Of a stretch of 64,000 bases of DNA, positions 52,237 through 62,550 are shown piece after piece. The notes below the pieces were generated by a model, which worked only from the letters and a program-made list of their open reading frames with translations, was not told the DNA's origin and searched no databases. A program made the position numbers and the translations under genes. Source of the DNA: Peribacillus deserti (GTDB taxonomy: Bacteria; Bacillota; Bacilli; Bacillales; DSM-1321); NCBI RefSeq assembly GCF_002863585.1, contig NZ_PGUY01000002.1, positions 124,001 through 188,000 of the forward strand. Direction: 5' to 3'. The first letter of the stretch is position 1; the number at the start of each line of letters is the position of its first letter.

Positions 52237-53361
52237 ATGAAGAAATTAAAAGTCATGACAGTCGTTGGCACTAGACCAGAAATTATTAGACTGTCAGCAG
52301 TTATAAATAAATTAGGAGAATCAAAAGCAATTGAACATACACTTGTCCATACAGGACAAAATTATGATTATGAATTGAACGAAGTGTTCTTTAAAGATTT
52401 TAATTTAAAAAAACCAGACTATTTTCTAAATGCCGCAACAGGAACTGCAGTAGAAACAATTGGTAATATCCTTGTTAAGATAGATCCAATCATAGAAGAA
52501 GTAAAACCAGATGCATTTCTAGTGCTTGGAGATACCAATAGTTGTTTAACAGCAATTGCAGCAAAGAGAAGACATATCCCGATATTCCACATGGAAGCAG
52601 GAAATAGATGCTTTGACCAAAGAGTACCAGAAGAAACCAATAGAAAGATTGTGGATCATACGGCTGATATAAATTTAACCTATAGTGATATTGCAAGAGA
52701 ATATCTTCTTAGAGAAGGATTTCCTTCAGATAGAATTATTAAAACTGGAAGCCCGATGTTTGAGGTTCTTAACTCTAGAAAATCTGACATTGAGAGTTCA
52801 GACGTGTTAGAGAGATTGAAATTAGAGGAAGGAAAATACTTTGTAGTATCTGCTCATAGAGAGGAAAATATCAATTCGGAAACCAATTTTATGGATTTGG
52901 TTAATAGTTTAAATGCGATTGCAGAAAAGTATAATATGCCAGTGATTGTAAGCACACATCCTAGAACTAGAAAAATGATACAGTCTAAAGGGATTAAGTT
53001 TAATCCTCTAGTTATGACTATGAAACCGTTAGGCTTTAATGATTATAATAAACTACAATTAAAGTCGAGAGCTGTTTTAAGTGATAGTGGAACGATTAGT
53101 GAGGAGTCTTCTATTCTTGGGTTTAGGGCTCTAAATATTAGACAATCTCATGAGAGACCAGAGGCAATGGAAGAAGCAGCGGTTATTATGGTTGGTTTAG
53201 AAAAGGGAAGAATATTACAAGGACTTAAAGTATTAGAGTCACAAGAAAAGGACACTTTAAGACTTGTTGGAGATTATAGTATGCCTAATGTTTCTGATAA
53301 AGTATTGAGAATAATATTATCTTATGTGGATTATGTGAATAGGGTTGTTTGGGGGAAATAA
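52237..53361 (+). CDS. capG: UDP-N-acetyl-L-talosamine 2-epimerase (CapG/WecB-like)
   Basis: The protein has 374 residues, a non-hydrolysing UDP-sugar 2-epimerase: VVGTRPEIIRLS, GDTNS, HMEAGNRCFDQRVPEETNR, SAHREENIN and SDSGTISEES. The residues around HMEAGNRCFD and the location after capE and capF point to the CapG/WbjD/FnlC step (C2 epimerisation to UDP-L-FucNAc) and not to general UDP-ManNAc formation. The next gene starts one base after its stop codon. Confidence 0.88.
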   Translation: MKKLKVMTVVGTRPEIIRLSAVINKLGESKAIEHTLVHTGQNYDYELNEVFFKDFNLKKPDYFLNAATGTAVETIGNILVKIDPIIEEVKPDAFLVLGDTNSCLTAIAAKRRHIPIFHMEAGNRCFDQRVPEETNRKIVDHTADINLTYSDIAREYLLREGFPSDRIIKTGSPMFEVLNSRKSDIESSDVLERLKLEEGKYFVVSAHREENINSETNFMDLVNSLNAIAEKYNMPVIVSTHPRTRKMIQSKGIKFNPLVMTMKPLGFNDYNKLQLKSRAVLSDSGTISEESSILGFRALNIRQSHERPEAMEEAAVIMVGLEKGRILQGLKVLESQEKDTLRLVGDYSMPNVSDKVLRIILSYVDYVNRVVWGK

Positions 53362-53362
53362 A

Positions 53363-54583
53363 GTGAGGGTTCTACAAATTAATTCTGTCTGTGGTGTTGG
53401 AAGTACAGGACGAATTGCTACTGATATACATGCTATTTTAATAGGACAGGATCATGAAAGCTATATTGCATACGGTAGAAATAACCCTTTAAATTGTGAC
53501 CATGCTATACGGATAGGAAATAAAATTGATAATTATATTCATGTAGCTAAGACAAGGATATTTGACCAACATGGTTTTGGATCAAGGGAAGCTACTAAGA
53601 AGTTTATTAATAAATTGAATGAACTCAATCCTGATGTTATTCATCTGCATAATATTCATGGGTATTATATTAATGTTGAAATATTATTCGAATACCTAAA
53701 GGAAGCAAATAAACCAGTTGTTTGGACTTTACATGATTGCTGGGCTTTTACGGGGCATTGCGCACATTTCGACTATACTGGCTGTGATTGTTGGAAAGTT
53801 GAAGGTAATCATAAATGTATCCAAAAAAGGAGTTATCCTTCAAGCTTCCTAGTGAATAACTCACCATCTAACTATAAAAGAAAAAGTAAGGCATTTACTG
53901 GGATCAATAATTTAACAATTGTTACACCATCCCTTTGGTTAGCCAATCTAGTCAAAAAATCATTTTTGAAAAATTATAGAGTAAAAATTATTAATAATGG
54001 AGTAGACCTGAGTGTATTTAAACCAGTAAAAAGTGGTCTTAGAAAAAGGTATAAAATTGAAGACAAATTTTTAATACTGGGTGTTGCAAATGTTTGGACT
54101 GAAAAAAAGGGATTTAATCATTTCATACAACTATCTAAGAAACTAGAGAATAACGAAGTAATTGTTTTAGTTGGAGTTACTGAACGGCAAAAAAAATATC
54201 TTCCCGAAAACATTATTGGAATAAATAAAACTAATAGTATCCAAGAGTTAGCCGAAATCTATTCTCATGCAGACGTATATGTTAACTTAACTTTAGAAGA
54301 AGTAATGGGGCTAACAAATATTGAGGCATTAGCCTGTGGAACACCTGTTATTACATTTGATTCTGGTGGTAGTGTTGAGTGTATAGACAGTAAAACTGGT
54401 ATAGTAGTTGAAAAAGGAAACCAAATAAAGTTATTTGAAGAAATTCGAAAAATTAAAAATGAAAAAGTAAAGTTCCATAAAGAGTCTACTATTGAGCGTG
54501 CAAAGAGTATGTATGATAAAACAATACTTTATAATCAATATCTAGATTTATATCAAAATGTATTAGAAGGTAATATTGAATAA
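53363..54583 (+). CDS. GT4 family glycosyltransferase
   Basis: The protein has 406 residues from the GTG at 53363 (GGGGGA six bases upstream). The N-terminal half has INSVCGVGSTGRIATD, DVIHLHNIHGYYIN and a Cys-rich stretch TLHDCWAFTGHCAHFDYTGC, characteristic of a group of GT4 transferases in capsule and colanic-acid-like loci. The C-terminal half has NGVDLSVFKP, GVANVWTEKKG and GLTNIEALACGTPV. Sugar donor and linkage are unknown. A 240-base A/T-rich gap follows with a T9 run but no gene. Confidence 0.85.
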   Translation: MRVLQINSVCGVGSTGRIATDIHAILIGQDHESYIAYGRNNPLNCDHAIRIGNKIDNYIHVAKTRIFDQHGFGSREATKKFINKLNELNPDVIHLHNIHGYYINVEILFEYLKEANKPVVWTLHDCWAFTGHCAHFDYTGCDCWKVEGNHKCIQKRSYPSSFLVNNSPSNYKRKSKAFTGINNLTIVTPSLWLANLVKKSFLKNYRVKIINNGVDLSVFKPVKSGLRKRYKIEDKFLILGVANVWTEKKGFNHFIQLSKKLENNEVIVLVGVTERQKKYLPENIIGINKTNSIQELAEIYSHADVYVNLTLEEVMGLTNIEALACGTPVITFDSGGSVECIDSKTGIVVEKGNQIKLFEEIRKIKNEKVKFHKESTIERAKSMYDKTILYNQYLDLYQNVLEGNIE

Positions 54584-54824
54584 ATTGATTAGGTTATATT
54601 TTTTTTTGCTTTTAAAGTGTTAAGTATCATTATAAGTGAGTATAATTTCATTTTATATTTATATCAATATAATAAAGTCAAGTAGAGTAAATGTTATTTT
54701 TAACCCATGAATAAGGTTAAGGTTTAGTTAATAACTTGTAAATTTTATTCATAGAATTTTAAATGCTTTACCTTGGATTTATAAAGTTTACCTGTTATCT
54801 CGCAGATTAAGGAGTAAAAATGAA

Positions 54825-56261
54825 ATGGAATTTGCATTAAAATACAGGGTAAAAACCAATATGAATATATTTATTCTTTCGTGGTTTTCATTGCCATATT
54901 TAATTACATTTATGTGGTTGAATAATACTAAATATATTTTTAATACTTTAATATTTTTAGCTATAATGTACTTTTTTGTTTTTAAGATGATTCATAAAAC
55001 ATCGAATGAGCTAAAAATGAATTTAACAATTATACCTATAATATTTGTGCTTAAATTAATGATTTCAATATTTATATCCTATGTTGGTTGGATACCGATG
55101 CTTGATACAAATTCCATCAATTTTGGTTATGATCCTCAGCGATATTACTTTCAGGCTTATGAACTGTTTCAAAATGGATTTAATATTAATAATGTAGCTC
55201 AAATTAATTATACAGGTATAATTTACTATTATTCATTAATATTTGGGATCGTTGGTCACAACCCTATCATACCGTTATTGGTAAATTCATTTACCACATT
55301 AATTACTTGTTTATATCTATTAAAGATAATTAAATTTTGTTATCCCAATGTAAAAAATACTTCAGCAGTTGGCTTATTTATGCTATTACCAGAGATAATT
55401 TGGTACGATATTCTAACATCTAGGGAATCTATATGTATGGCACTACTAACTGTTAGCATCTACAAGTTAATTGAGATACTTTTTATTGATAAGAAGTTAG
55501 TTACAAAAAAACTCTTATTATTCATTTTTACAGTTTTAATGCTAGGAATTATTAGAACTAGTTTGTTGCTACCAATAGTTATTTTATTTTTTATGTATTG
55601 GTTGTTTATTAATTATAAGCAAAACAATAAAAAGTCTGGATTTATTTTAGTGCTAATTATTTCAGCTTTACTATTAATAATTCCAAGTGTCACCTCAAGT
55701 ATAGGATCCTACAATTTTCACCTTGAAAATGTGGTTGATAGGGTGTCAACGAATACGGTGGAAGATGACTCTAATTTAAATTGGAGTAATAATTCAATAG
55801 GTAAATTACTTGTAGCAGATAATTTTATAGAGAATGTTATACTTACACCACTTCGGGTCTTTGTTTATTTAATGGCACCACTTCCTTCCATTAATGTGGA
55901 TATTGTAAAATTATTCAATAATGACTGGGCTGCTTGGCAAAATCTACTGACTGTTATGTCATCCCTTATTTATATTTTTTCTTTACCCCTTATATTTGCA
56001 GCGATAATTGAATATATAAAAAGCAAAAATAAATCAAACTTAGTTATGGTTTTTCTACCAATTTTAATATTGATGATAACAATCGCTGCAGGCACACAGA
56101 TTATTCACGAAAGATACAGGATAATTGCAGTTCCATTTATATATGCCGTGATATTAATCGGTAAAAATAGTAAAAAAGGAAATAAAAGATTAGGTCTATT
56201 AATTTGGTTTTGTATATTAATAGGTATGGGGCTAAGCTATTCTATCTTAAAACTTATCTAA
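54825..56261 (+). CDS. polytopic membrane protein, probable Wzy-like polymerase
   Basis: The protein has 478 residues and about eleven predicted membrane spans, with one larger loop (about 285-330). Low conservation and high hydrophobicity are typical of repeat-unit polymerases; the place beside a Wzx-like gene, glycosyltransferases and a Wzz-like regulator supports Wzy. It also resembles EpsG-type proteins. The assignment rests on topology and context. Very A/T-rich codons. Confidence 0.7.
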   Translation: MEFALKYRVKTNMNIFILSWFSLPYLITFMWLNNTKYIFNTLIFLAIMYFFVFKMIHKTSNELKMNLTIIPIIFVLKLMISIFISYVGWIPMLDTNSINFGYDPQRYYFQAYELFQNGFNINNVAQINYTGIIYYYSLIFGIVGHNPIIPLLVNSFTTLITCLYLLKIIKFCYPNVKNTSAVGLFMLLPEIIWYDILTSRESICMALLTVSIYKLIEILFIDKKLVTKKLLLFIFTVLMLGIIRTSLLLPIVILFFMYWLFINYKQNNKKSGFILVLIISALLLIIPSVTSSIGSYNFHLENVVDRVSTNTVEDDSNLNWSNNSIGKLLVADNFIENVILTPLRVFVYLMAPLPSINVDIVKLFNNDWAAWQNLLTVMSSLIYIFSLPLIFAAIIEYIKSKNKSNLVMVFLPILILMITIAAGTQIIHERYRIIAVPFIYAVILIGKNSKKGNKRLGLLIWFCILIGMGLSYSILKLI

Positions 56262-56286
56262 AAAAGTAATTTATTGGAGGTACCCC

Positions 56287-57464
56287 ATGGAATTAAAGAA
56301 AAAATTAAAAAAGATAGATTTTATTTATGATTGTAATGCCTATATTAAATCAAGGATTTTGAAAAGAAATGCAAGAAAAATTGAAAAAGAATATAGAAAT
56401 AAAACCAGCAAATTAAATTATAGTGAGGAATTAGTAAAGGATATTTTCTATAAGAAAATAAGGGATAGAAAGATAACTTTAAATAAGGAAGAGCTAGGAA
56501 TTGTATGGATCGGGTCCAATAAAGAGCAGGACTATTCAGGTTTTATTCAAGGGTTGAGAAGGTACGGAAAAGTTTTTGAATACATGGATGAAAATGGAGA
56601 TTATTTATTAGAAAATCAGAAAGAAAAATTCAATCAAGAATTAATTCATAGAAATGATGATAGACTCTTAAAGTTCATTAACGATATTTTTGAAAATGGA
56701 AAAAAAGTCGATATTTTAATAGGTCAATTTTGGGGCAATTGCTTTTCAGTAGAGGTACTAAAAAAAATCCAACAAATGAAAATTATTACAATAAATGTAT
56801 CCATGGATGATCGACTACCAAATTTATGGAAAAAGAGTAATGGTATTTATCCTGGAGTTTTGGGACTAGTTCAAGGCTTAGATTTAGTTCTTACAACCTC
56901 TTCTGAATGTTGCGCTAGGTATTTATATCATAATTGCCCAGCTCTATACTGGCCATTAGGAAGTGACCCACATATTTTCAAGCCTTCACAAAAAAAGATA
57001 TAGACGTTTGTTTTATTGGTAATTGCTACGGAATAAGAAAAAAAATAGTAAATGGGTTAAAAGAAAAAGGAATATTTGTTACAACCTATGGAAAAGGATG
57101 GGATAATGGACCAATAGGACCAAAGGAATCTGCTGAAGTATTCGGTAGATCTAGGATAATTTTAGGAATTGGTACAATAGCCTATAATGAGGATATGTAT
57201 ACATTAAAACTAAGAGACTTTGATGCAACAATGTCTGGTGGTCTATATATAACCCATAGGAATCCAGATTTGGCTAATCTATTTAAAGAAGGCTATGAGG
57301 CAGAATATTACTTAACGGTTGAGGAAGCAGCAAAAAAAATTAAATATTATTTAGAAAATCCCGCAAAAACTGAGGAAATCGGAATCAATGCATATAATAA
57401 AGCAAGAGAAAAATATACTTGGGAAAGTAGACTAAAGGTAGTATTTGACTTTATTAGAAGTTAA
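56287..57464 (+). pseudogene. CgeB-like glycosyltransferase split by a frameshift
   Basis: The first frame runs 238 residues to a TAG at 57001. The coding sequence continues one base out of frame from about 56996 (DIDVCFIGNCYG...) to the TAA at 57464. Joined, it has about 391 residues, with a C-terminal glycosyltransferase domain (LRDFDATMSGGLYITHRNPD). The shift is at a run of six A (56990-56996), where seven would restore the frame. It could be a slippage mutation, phase variation, programmed slippage or an assembly error. The first frame alone lacks the donor-binding part. Confidence 0.8.
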
Positions 57465-57526
57465 TATACACGGTTAAATCATTGGGAAATGAAACCATAA
57501 AAAATGTGTTTGATTGGAGTTACTTT

Positions 57527-58792
57527 ATGAAAATATTGTGGTTATGCAATATACCTTTACCTAGAATATCTAAGGCATTATCAATGCCTGCGTATAATAT
57601 TGGTGGTTGGTTAAGTGGTCTCTCGGAAAGTCTATTAGAAGAAAAAGACATTGATTTTAATATTTGTTTTCCTTTAAAAGGTGAAATGAATTTAGTAGAA
57701 GGTAATGTAGATGGAATAAATTACTTCGGTTTTCCTTCGAAAAATAAAAATAACTATTCGTATTTAGAGGAAACTTTCAAATATGTTATTAACAAAGTCA
57801 ATCCTGATTTATTGCATATTTTTGGGACCGAAAATCCTTATGCATTAACAATGATAAATGCATTTAATAACCCTGAAAAAACCGTAATAAATATTCAAGG
57901 TTTAGTTTCTGCAATATCCAAACATTATTATTCTGGTCTGCCCTACAATGTCGTATATAGATACACTTTACGGGATATAATTAAAAGGCAAAATATTGTA
58001 TCAGATAAGAAGAAATTTGAAAAAAATGGACATTATGAAAAAGAGGCAATAAAAAAGGTGAAAAATATAATCGGAAGAACGGATTGGGATAAAGCTTGTT
58101 CTACACAAATAAATCCTAATGCTAGTTATTATCATCTTAATGAAATATTAAGAACAGAATTCTACAACCATGAGTGGGATTTAAATAAATCAGAAAGAAA
58201 TTCAATATTTATAAGTCAAGCAATGTATCCTATTAAAGGTTTACATTTTGTAATAAAGGCATTATCTTTAGTTGTTAAAAAATACCCTGAAGTTCATTTG
58301 TATATAGCAGGTAGTACAATAAGAATCGGTGAAAGGAACCTTAAAGATAGATTGCTGATGACTTCTTATGCAAAGTATGTGACAAGTTTAATATCAAAAT
58401 ACAACCTAGAAAATAATATAACCTTTACAGGTAGCTTAGACGAAACTAGCATGTGTAAAAGATTTTTAAAATCACATGTTTTTGTATCAGCTTCATCATT
58501 AGAAAATGAATCTAATTCCTTAAGTGAAGCAAAAATTTTAGGTGTTCCATCAATCGCGTCATATGTCGGTGGAGTAACTGACCGAATAAAACATAAGCAT
58601 GATGGGTTTTTATACCAACATGATGCCCCATATATGTTGGCTTATTATATTTGTGAAATATTTTCAAATGATAAACTAGCTAATGAAATTTCAAATAATG
58701 CAAGGATAAAAGCTTCGGAAATTCATGATAGAAAGATTAATAAAACTAGGTTATTAGAAATATACAAAGATATACTAAGCACAAATATATAA
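57527..58792 (+). CDS. GT4 family glycosyltransferase
   Basis: The protein has 421 residues from the ATG at 57527 with GGAG seven bases upstream. An N-terminal ILWLCNIPLPRIS and LLHIFGTENPYA, then FISQAMYPIKGLHFVIKAL and SLENESNSLSEAKILGVPSIASY, match GT4 transferases. The donor cannot be inferred. An upstream in-frame start at 57482 lacks a ribosome site. Confidence 0.84.
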   Translation: MKILWLCNIPLPRISKALSMPAYNIGGWLSGLSESLLEEKDIDFNICFPLKGEMNLVEGNVDGINYFGFPSKNKNNYSYLEETFKYVINKVNPDLLHIFGTENPYALTMINAFNNPEKTVINIQGLVSAISKHYYSGLPYNVVYRYTLRDIIKRQNIVSDKKKFEKNGHYEKEAIKKVKNIIGRTDWDKACSTQINPNASYYHLNEILRTEFYNHEWDLNKSERNSIFISQAMYPIKGLHFVIKALSLVVKKYPEVHLYIAGSTIRIGERNLKDRLLMTSYAKYVTSLISKYNLENNITFTGSLDETSMCKRFLKSHVFVSASSLENESNSLSEAKILGVPSIASYVGGVTDRIKHKHDGFLYQHDAPYMLAYYICEIFSNDKLANEISNNARIKASEIHDRKINKTRLLEIYKDILSTNI

Positions 58793-58805
58793 GATGTCTT
58801 AAAAA

Positions 58806-58857
58806 TATTAAACAGGAATTGATTTATTAGGATATATAAATTAATTCCTGTTTAATA
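58806..58857 (+). terminator. inverted repeat between glycosyltransferase and flippase genes
   Basis: TTAAACAGGAATT and AATTCCTGTTTAA are perfect 13-base arms with a loop of about 22 bases. No clean T run follows. It is like the hairpin after cpsD in size and could attenuate transcription or block mRNA decay. Confidence 0.5.
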
Positions 58858-58893
58858 CTTATGTTAATTTTAATTAATAAGAGGAAGCATTAT

Positions 58894-60411
58894 ATGAAGA
58901 TAAGTAATTCTAGGGCTATTGTCAAAAATATGTCCGTAACCTTGTTATACCAAGCTGTCTCAATTAGTTTTGGATTTCTGTTACCCAAAATGCTTTTAGA
59001 AACATATGGTCCGTCTATACATGGACTAACCTCTACAATAGCAAACACTATGAATTATATAATGCTATTAAATGCAGGCTTAACAACTGCTGCAATACAG
59101 TCGTTATACAAGCCGATTAGTGAAAACAATACAAAAAGTCTTAATCAGGTCTACAATGCAATAAAGAATTTTTATTTTAAAACAGGACTTGCTTTTGTTA
59201 TAGCTGTATTAGCTGTCGCGTTTATTTTACCAATGATAATAGGTAGTGAAGTAGACAAATCTATTGTTTTTTTCTTAATGATTATAATGGGAATGGAACA
59301 AATATTAGATTGTTTCCTAATTAGTAGTTCAAGAGCTTTATTACAAGCTGATCAAAAAATGTATATTACTTATCGTATTAATATTTTAGCGTTTCTAATG
59401 CGAGGAATAATCCAAATAATTTTAATTAGCAATGAGGCTTCAATAATTTTTGTCCAAGTAGTACTACCAAGTTTAGTATTGTTTAGATTTATTTTTATGA
59501 ATTGGTTTATAAAAAACAATTACCCAATGCTAGATTCTAAGGTTAAACAAGATAGAAGTGCTCTATCAAAACGTTGGTCAGCATTTGTACATCAAATTTC
59601 AGGACTAATTTTGAATAGTACAGACGTAATAATTTTAACCATCTTCATCAATCAAATTACTGTTAGTATATATTCTGTTTACCAATTGGTAGTTAGCTAT
59701 CTCTATAGTTTTCTCCTTACTATTTTTTCAACTAGCAGTGTAGCAAGCTTTGGGAACTTAATAGCTAAAGGTGATCAAAATATTCGAAAAAGATATAATC
59801 AATTTGAATTGATATTTTTTATGGTTATTTCAATATTATTTTCGGTGTCTGCTGTAATGATATTACCTTTTGTATCATTATACACATCAGGAGTCAATGA
59901 GGTAAATTACGTTGATAAAATATTGGGTTTATTATTTATAACAATTGGTCTCTTTAATAGTTTGAGAGTTCCAGCACTTACTATAATTGATGCGGCTGGC
60001 CATTATAAAGAAACTCAAAATAGAGCTATTATAGAGATGTTAATAAATATTTCTGTTTCTTTAATCTTAGTTAATTTTTTAGGGATATATGGAATTTTAA
60101 TAGGAACCATTGCTGCGTTTCTTTATAGAACAACAGATATGATAATTTATGCTAATAAATATATTATAAAACAAAAACAATATAAGAGCTTTTCGAGAGT
60201 TCTACTTGTTTTTTTATTAATAATAATTAATTTATTTATTTTCAAGTACTTGGTAATTTGGGAAGTTACCAATTGGCTAGAATGGATAATACAAGCAAGT
60301 ATTGCAACTATAATTTCAATAATAACAACTATTGTGTTGAATTATATAAAAGAGAGAAATGCAATTTTAGAATTATTTAAGACTGTGATGAACTTGATTA
60401 AGTTTAAATAG
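58894..60411 (+). CDS. Wzx-like oligosaccharide flippase
   Basis: The protein has 505 residues from the ATG at 58894 (AGAGGA upstream). It has about twelve to fourteen membrane spans with the polysaccharide-transporter (MATE/MOP) pattern: VTLLYQAVSISFGFLLPKMLL at the start and NAGLTTAAIQSLYKPI after the second span. It should flip the lipid-linked repeat unit across the membrane for the polymerase. With the Wzy- and Wzz-like proteins it completes a Wzx/Wzy-type pathway. Confidence 0.85.
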   Translation: MKISNSRAIVKNMSVTLLYQAVSISFGFLLPKMLLETYGPSIHGLTSTIANTMNYIMLLNAGLTTAAIQSLYKPISENNTKSLNQVYNAIKNFYFKTGLAFVIAVLAVAFILPMIIGSEVDKSIVFFLMIIMGMEQILDCFLISSSRALLQADQKMYITYRINILAFLMRGIIQIILISNEASIIFVQVVLPSLVLFRFIFMNWFIKNNYPMLDSKVKQDRSALSKRWSAFVHQISGLILNSTDVIILTIFINQITVSIYSVYQLVVSYLYSFLLTIFSTSSVASFGNLIAKGDQNIRKRYNQFELIFFMVISILFSVSAVMILPFVSLYTSGVNEVNYVDKILGLLFITIGLFNSLRVPALTIIDAAGHYKETQNRAIIEMLINISVSLILVNFLGIYGILIGTIAAFLYRTTDMIIYANKYIIKQKQYKSFSRVLLVFLLIIINLFIFKYLVIWEVTNWLEWIIQASIATIISIITTIVLNYIKERNAILELFKTVMNLIKFK

Positions 60412-60478
60412 TACTCTAATGACTATATTCTATAACCGTTGGATAGCCTTTTTATTTTAATGAAAATAAGGTGATTTT

Positions 60479-61294
60479 ATGAAGGAATTAATTTCAGTAA
60501 TTATGGCCGAGCACAATACAAAAAAAGACATTCTTAAAAAGAGTATTGATAGTATTTTGAATCAATCATATCAAAAATTTGAATTAATTATAGTGAATGA
60601 CGTAACAAACGCAGAAAACGAAAAATATTTAAATTATCTAAAGAACCTAGATAACAGAATCAATATTATTTCAAATAATACAAATTTAGGATTGGCAGCA
60701 AGTTTAAATAAAGCTATTAACTATTCAAAAGGTGACTACATTTTTAGAATGGATACAGATGATATAGCCTTACCATTTAGATTTGAAACTCAAATGGAAA
60801 TATTAAATAAAGGTGAAGATATTGTTACCGGGAGAGCTTTAGTAATTGATGAGAATGATAATATTATTGGAAAAACTAAGAACTTGCCTTTTTATAATAT
60901 TATAAAAAGGTTTATGCTTTACTATTTATGTGACAATGGTGTTATTCATCCATTAATTGCGGCTAAAAGGAAGGTTTTTCTAGAACATAAATACGATGAG
61001 AATATAAAATATGCACAAGACTTTGAATTATGGTTACGGATGTCTAAAAAGTATAAAATTTTCTTTGATAATTCTGTTTTATTGAAATATAGAATGCCCC
61101 CCAAAAATATAAATGAAAACAAAGTACTAAATCAATATAGAACACATCAAAAAGTGACAGAAGTTTATGTAGGTCATAATCTTATCAAGATGCTAGGTTC
61201 ATACTATACGCTAAAGAAAATAGAGAAACTAGTTTGTGAAAAGTTAGGGATTTCTAAAAGTATTTTAAAGGAAAGAATTGAAAAGAGTAGTTGA
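60479..61294 (+). CDS. GT2 family glycosyltransferase
   Basis: The protein has 271 residues, GT-A fold: ISVIMAEHNTKKDILKKSI at the start, GLAASLNKAI, the metal-binding DTDD motif in RMDTDDIALPFRF, and AQDFELWLRMSKKY with an ED-type catalytic region. It adds one sugar of the repeat unit on the cytoplasmic side. Donor unknown. A 345-base gap with a ugd remnant follows. Confidence 0.86.
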   Translation: MKELISVIMAEHNTKKDILKKSIDSILNQSYQKFELIIVNDVTNAENEKYLNYLKNLDNRINIISNNTNLGLAASLNKAINYSKGDYIFRMDTDDIALPFRFETQMEILNKGEDIVTGRALVIDENDNIIGKTKNLPFYNIIKRFMLYYLCDNGVIHPLIAAKRKVFLEHKYDENIKYAQDFELWLRMSKKYKIFFDNSVLLKYRMPPKNINENKVLNQYRTHQKVTEVYVGHNLIKMLGSYYTLKKIEKLVCEKLGISKSILKERIEKSS

Positions 61295-61455
61295 AATATT
61301 TCTAATCATAATATTAGGCATTTAGAAAATTATGCTTTATATAGTCGTACCTATAATTCTAATTTATAGGGTTATAAACGACTACGAATTAAGTCTATCT
61401 ACATTATTTGGATGAATAAATATATACTGATTAAATTTTGGGCAGAGAAGAAAAT

Positions 61456-61592
61456 ATGTACAAAAAACAGAAGCAGGACCTAGTTTACGTCGGTTTTATT
61501 GCCGGCGATTGTTTAGCTGAATAGGCCATCTAGTAACCTGTGTTGATATAGGTGGAAAAAAGTTGACTTAATAAAGTCTGGAGTTTCTTAGA
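61456..61592 (+). pseudogene. decayed 5' fragment of a UDP-glucose dehydrogenase gene
   Basis: From ATG 61456 the sequence aligns without gaps to the first 24 codons or so of ugd at 63052 (TTACGTCGGTTTTATTGCCGGC against the equivalent TACGTAGGTTTAGTTGCTGGC), then with a one-base deletion to about codon 45 (GTCTGGAGTTTCT). It has stop codons in frame and ends abruptly. It lies 1.6 kb upstream of the intact gene, in the same orientation. Confidence 0.82.
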
Positions 61593-61638
61593 GTTTCACC
61601 AACCCAAAAAAAAGAGAGTTATAGGGGGGGAGTTAATT

Positions 61639-62550
61639 ATGTATAATAAACTGAAAAGTTTAATTAGAAAATACCGGATATCTACACATGTAATTGCAGT
61701 ATATCAATTAGTGAAAAGTCACATACTATTCCTCATAGTTAGAGATGAGAAAACAGTAAAATTCCAATATAGGAAAATGATGGGACGAGAGTTAGACCTG
61801 AAGAACCCAATAACATTTAACGAGAAAATTCAATGGCTAAAATTAAATGATAGAAATCCTGATTACTCTAATTTGGTAGATAAATTAGAAGTCAGGAGTT
61901 ATGTAAAAAATAAAATTGGTGAGCAATACTTAAATAAGTTGTATAGAGTTTTTAATAATGTAGATGAAATCTCTATTGATAAGCTTCCTGGAAAATTTGT
62001 GTTAAAAACCACACATGACTCTGGAGGTATAATAGTATGTAAAAATAAGAATGAAGTTAATTGGGCAACAGAACTATTAAAATTTAGATTGCGACTTAAA
62101 CAAAACTATTACTTCTTATCAAGAGAATATCATTATAAGAATGTAAAGCCAAAGGTTATATGTGAAGAATTACTAGAAGATAACAAATATGGTGACCTAT
62201 TAGACTTTAAAATCTTCTGTTTTAATGGAAAGCCAAGCTATATTCAAGTAGATATTGATAGATTTACTAATCATAAAAGAAATTTTTATGACATTAATTG
62301 GAATCTAATGGAATTTAAGATGGTGTATGAAAATTCTAATAAAGTAATCGAAAAACCAGAGAATTTAGTAGAAATGCTTAGTTGTGCAGAAAAATTATCG
62401 GAGAACATAATATTTTGTAGGGTAGATTTTTTTGAAGTAAATCAAAAAATAATTTTTGGGGAGATTACGTTTTTTCCTGAAGCTGGATATGGAAAAATTA
62501 CTCCGGAAGAATATGAGATAAACCTTGGAGAATTGATAAAATTAAAGTAA
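61639..62550 (+). CDS. TupA-like ATP-grasp protein
   Basis: The protein has 303 residues. NPITFNEKIQWLKLND near residue 55, VDKLEVRSYVKNKIG, LKTTHDSGG, and CEELLEDNKYGDLLDFKIFCFNGKP match the TupA-like ATP-grasp family, first linked to teichuronopeptide formation and common in capsule loci. It probably forms an amide bond or modifies a sugar acid at the cytoplasmic side; the substrate is unknown. A uronic acid made by the dehydrogenase downstream would be a suitable acceptor. A run of G before the ATG serves as ribosome site. It is flanked by the ugd fragment and ugd. Confidence 0.8.
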   Translation: MYNKLKSLIRKYRISTHVIAVYQLVKSHILFLIVRDEKTVKFQYRKMMGRELDLKNPITFNEKIQWLKLNDRNPDYSNLVDKLEVRSYVKNKIGEQYLNKLYRVFNNVDEISIDKLPGKFVLKTTHDSGGIIVCKNKNEVNWATELLKFRLRLKQNYYFLSREYHYKNVKPKVICEELLEDNKYGDLLDFKIFCFNGKPSYIQVDIDRFTNHKRNFYDINWNLMEFKMVYENSNKVIEKPENLVEMLSCAEKLSENIIFCRVDFFEVNQKIIFGEITFFPEAGYGKITPEEYEINLGELIKLK

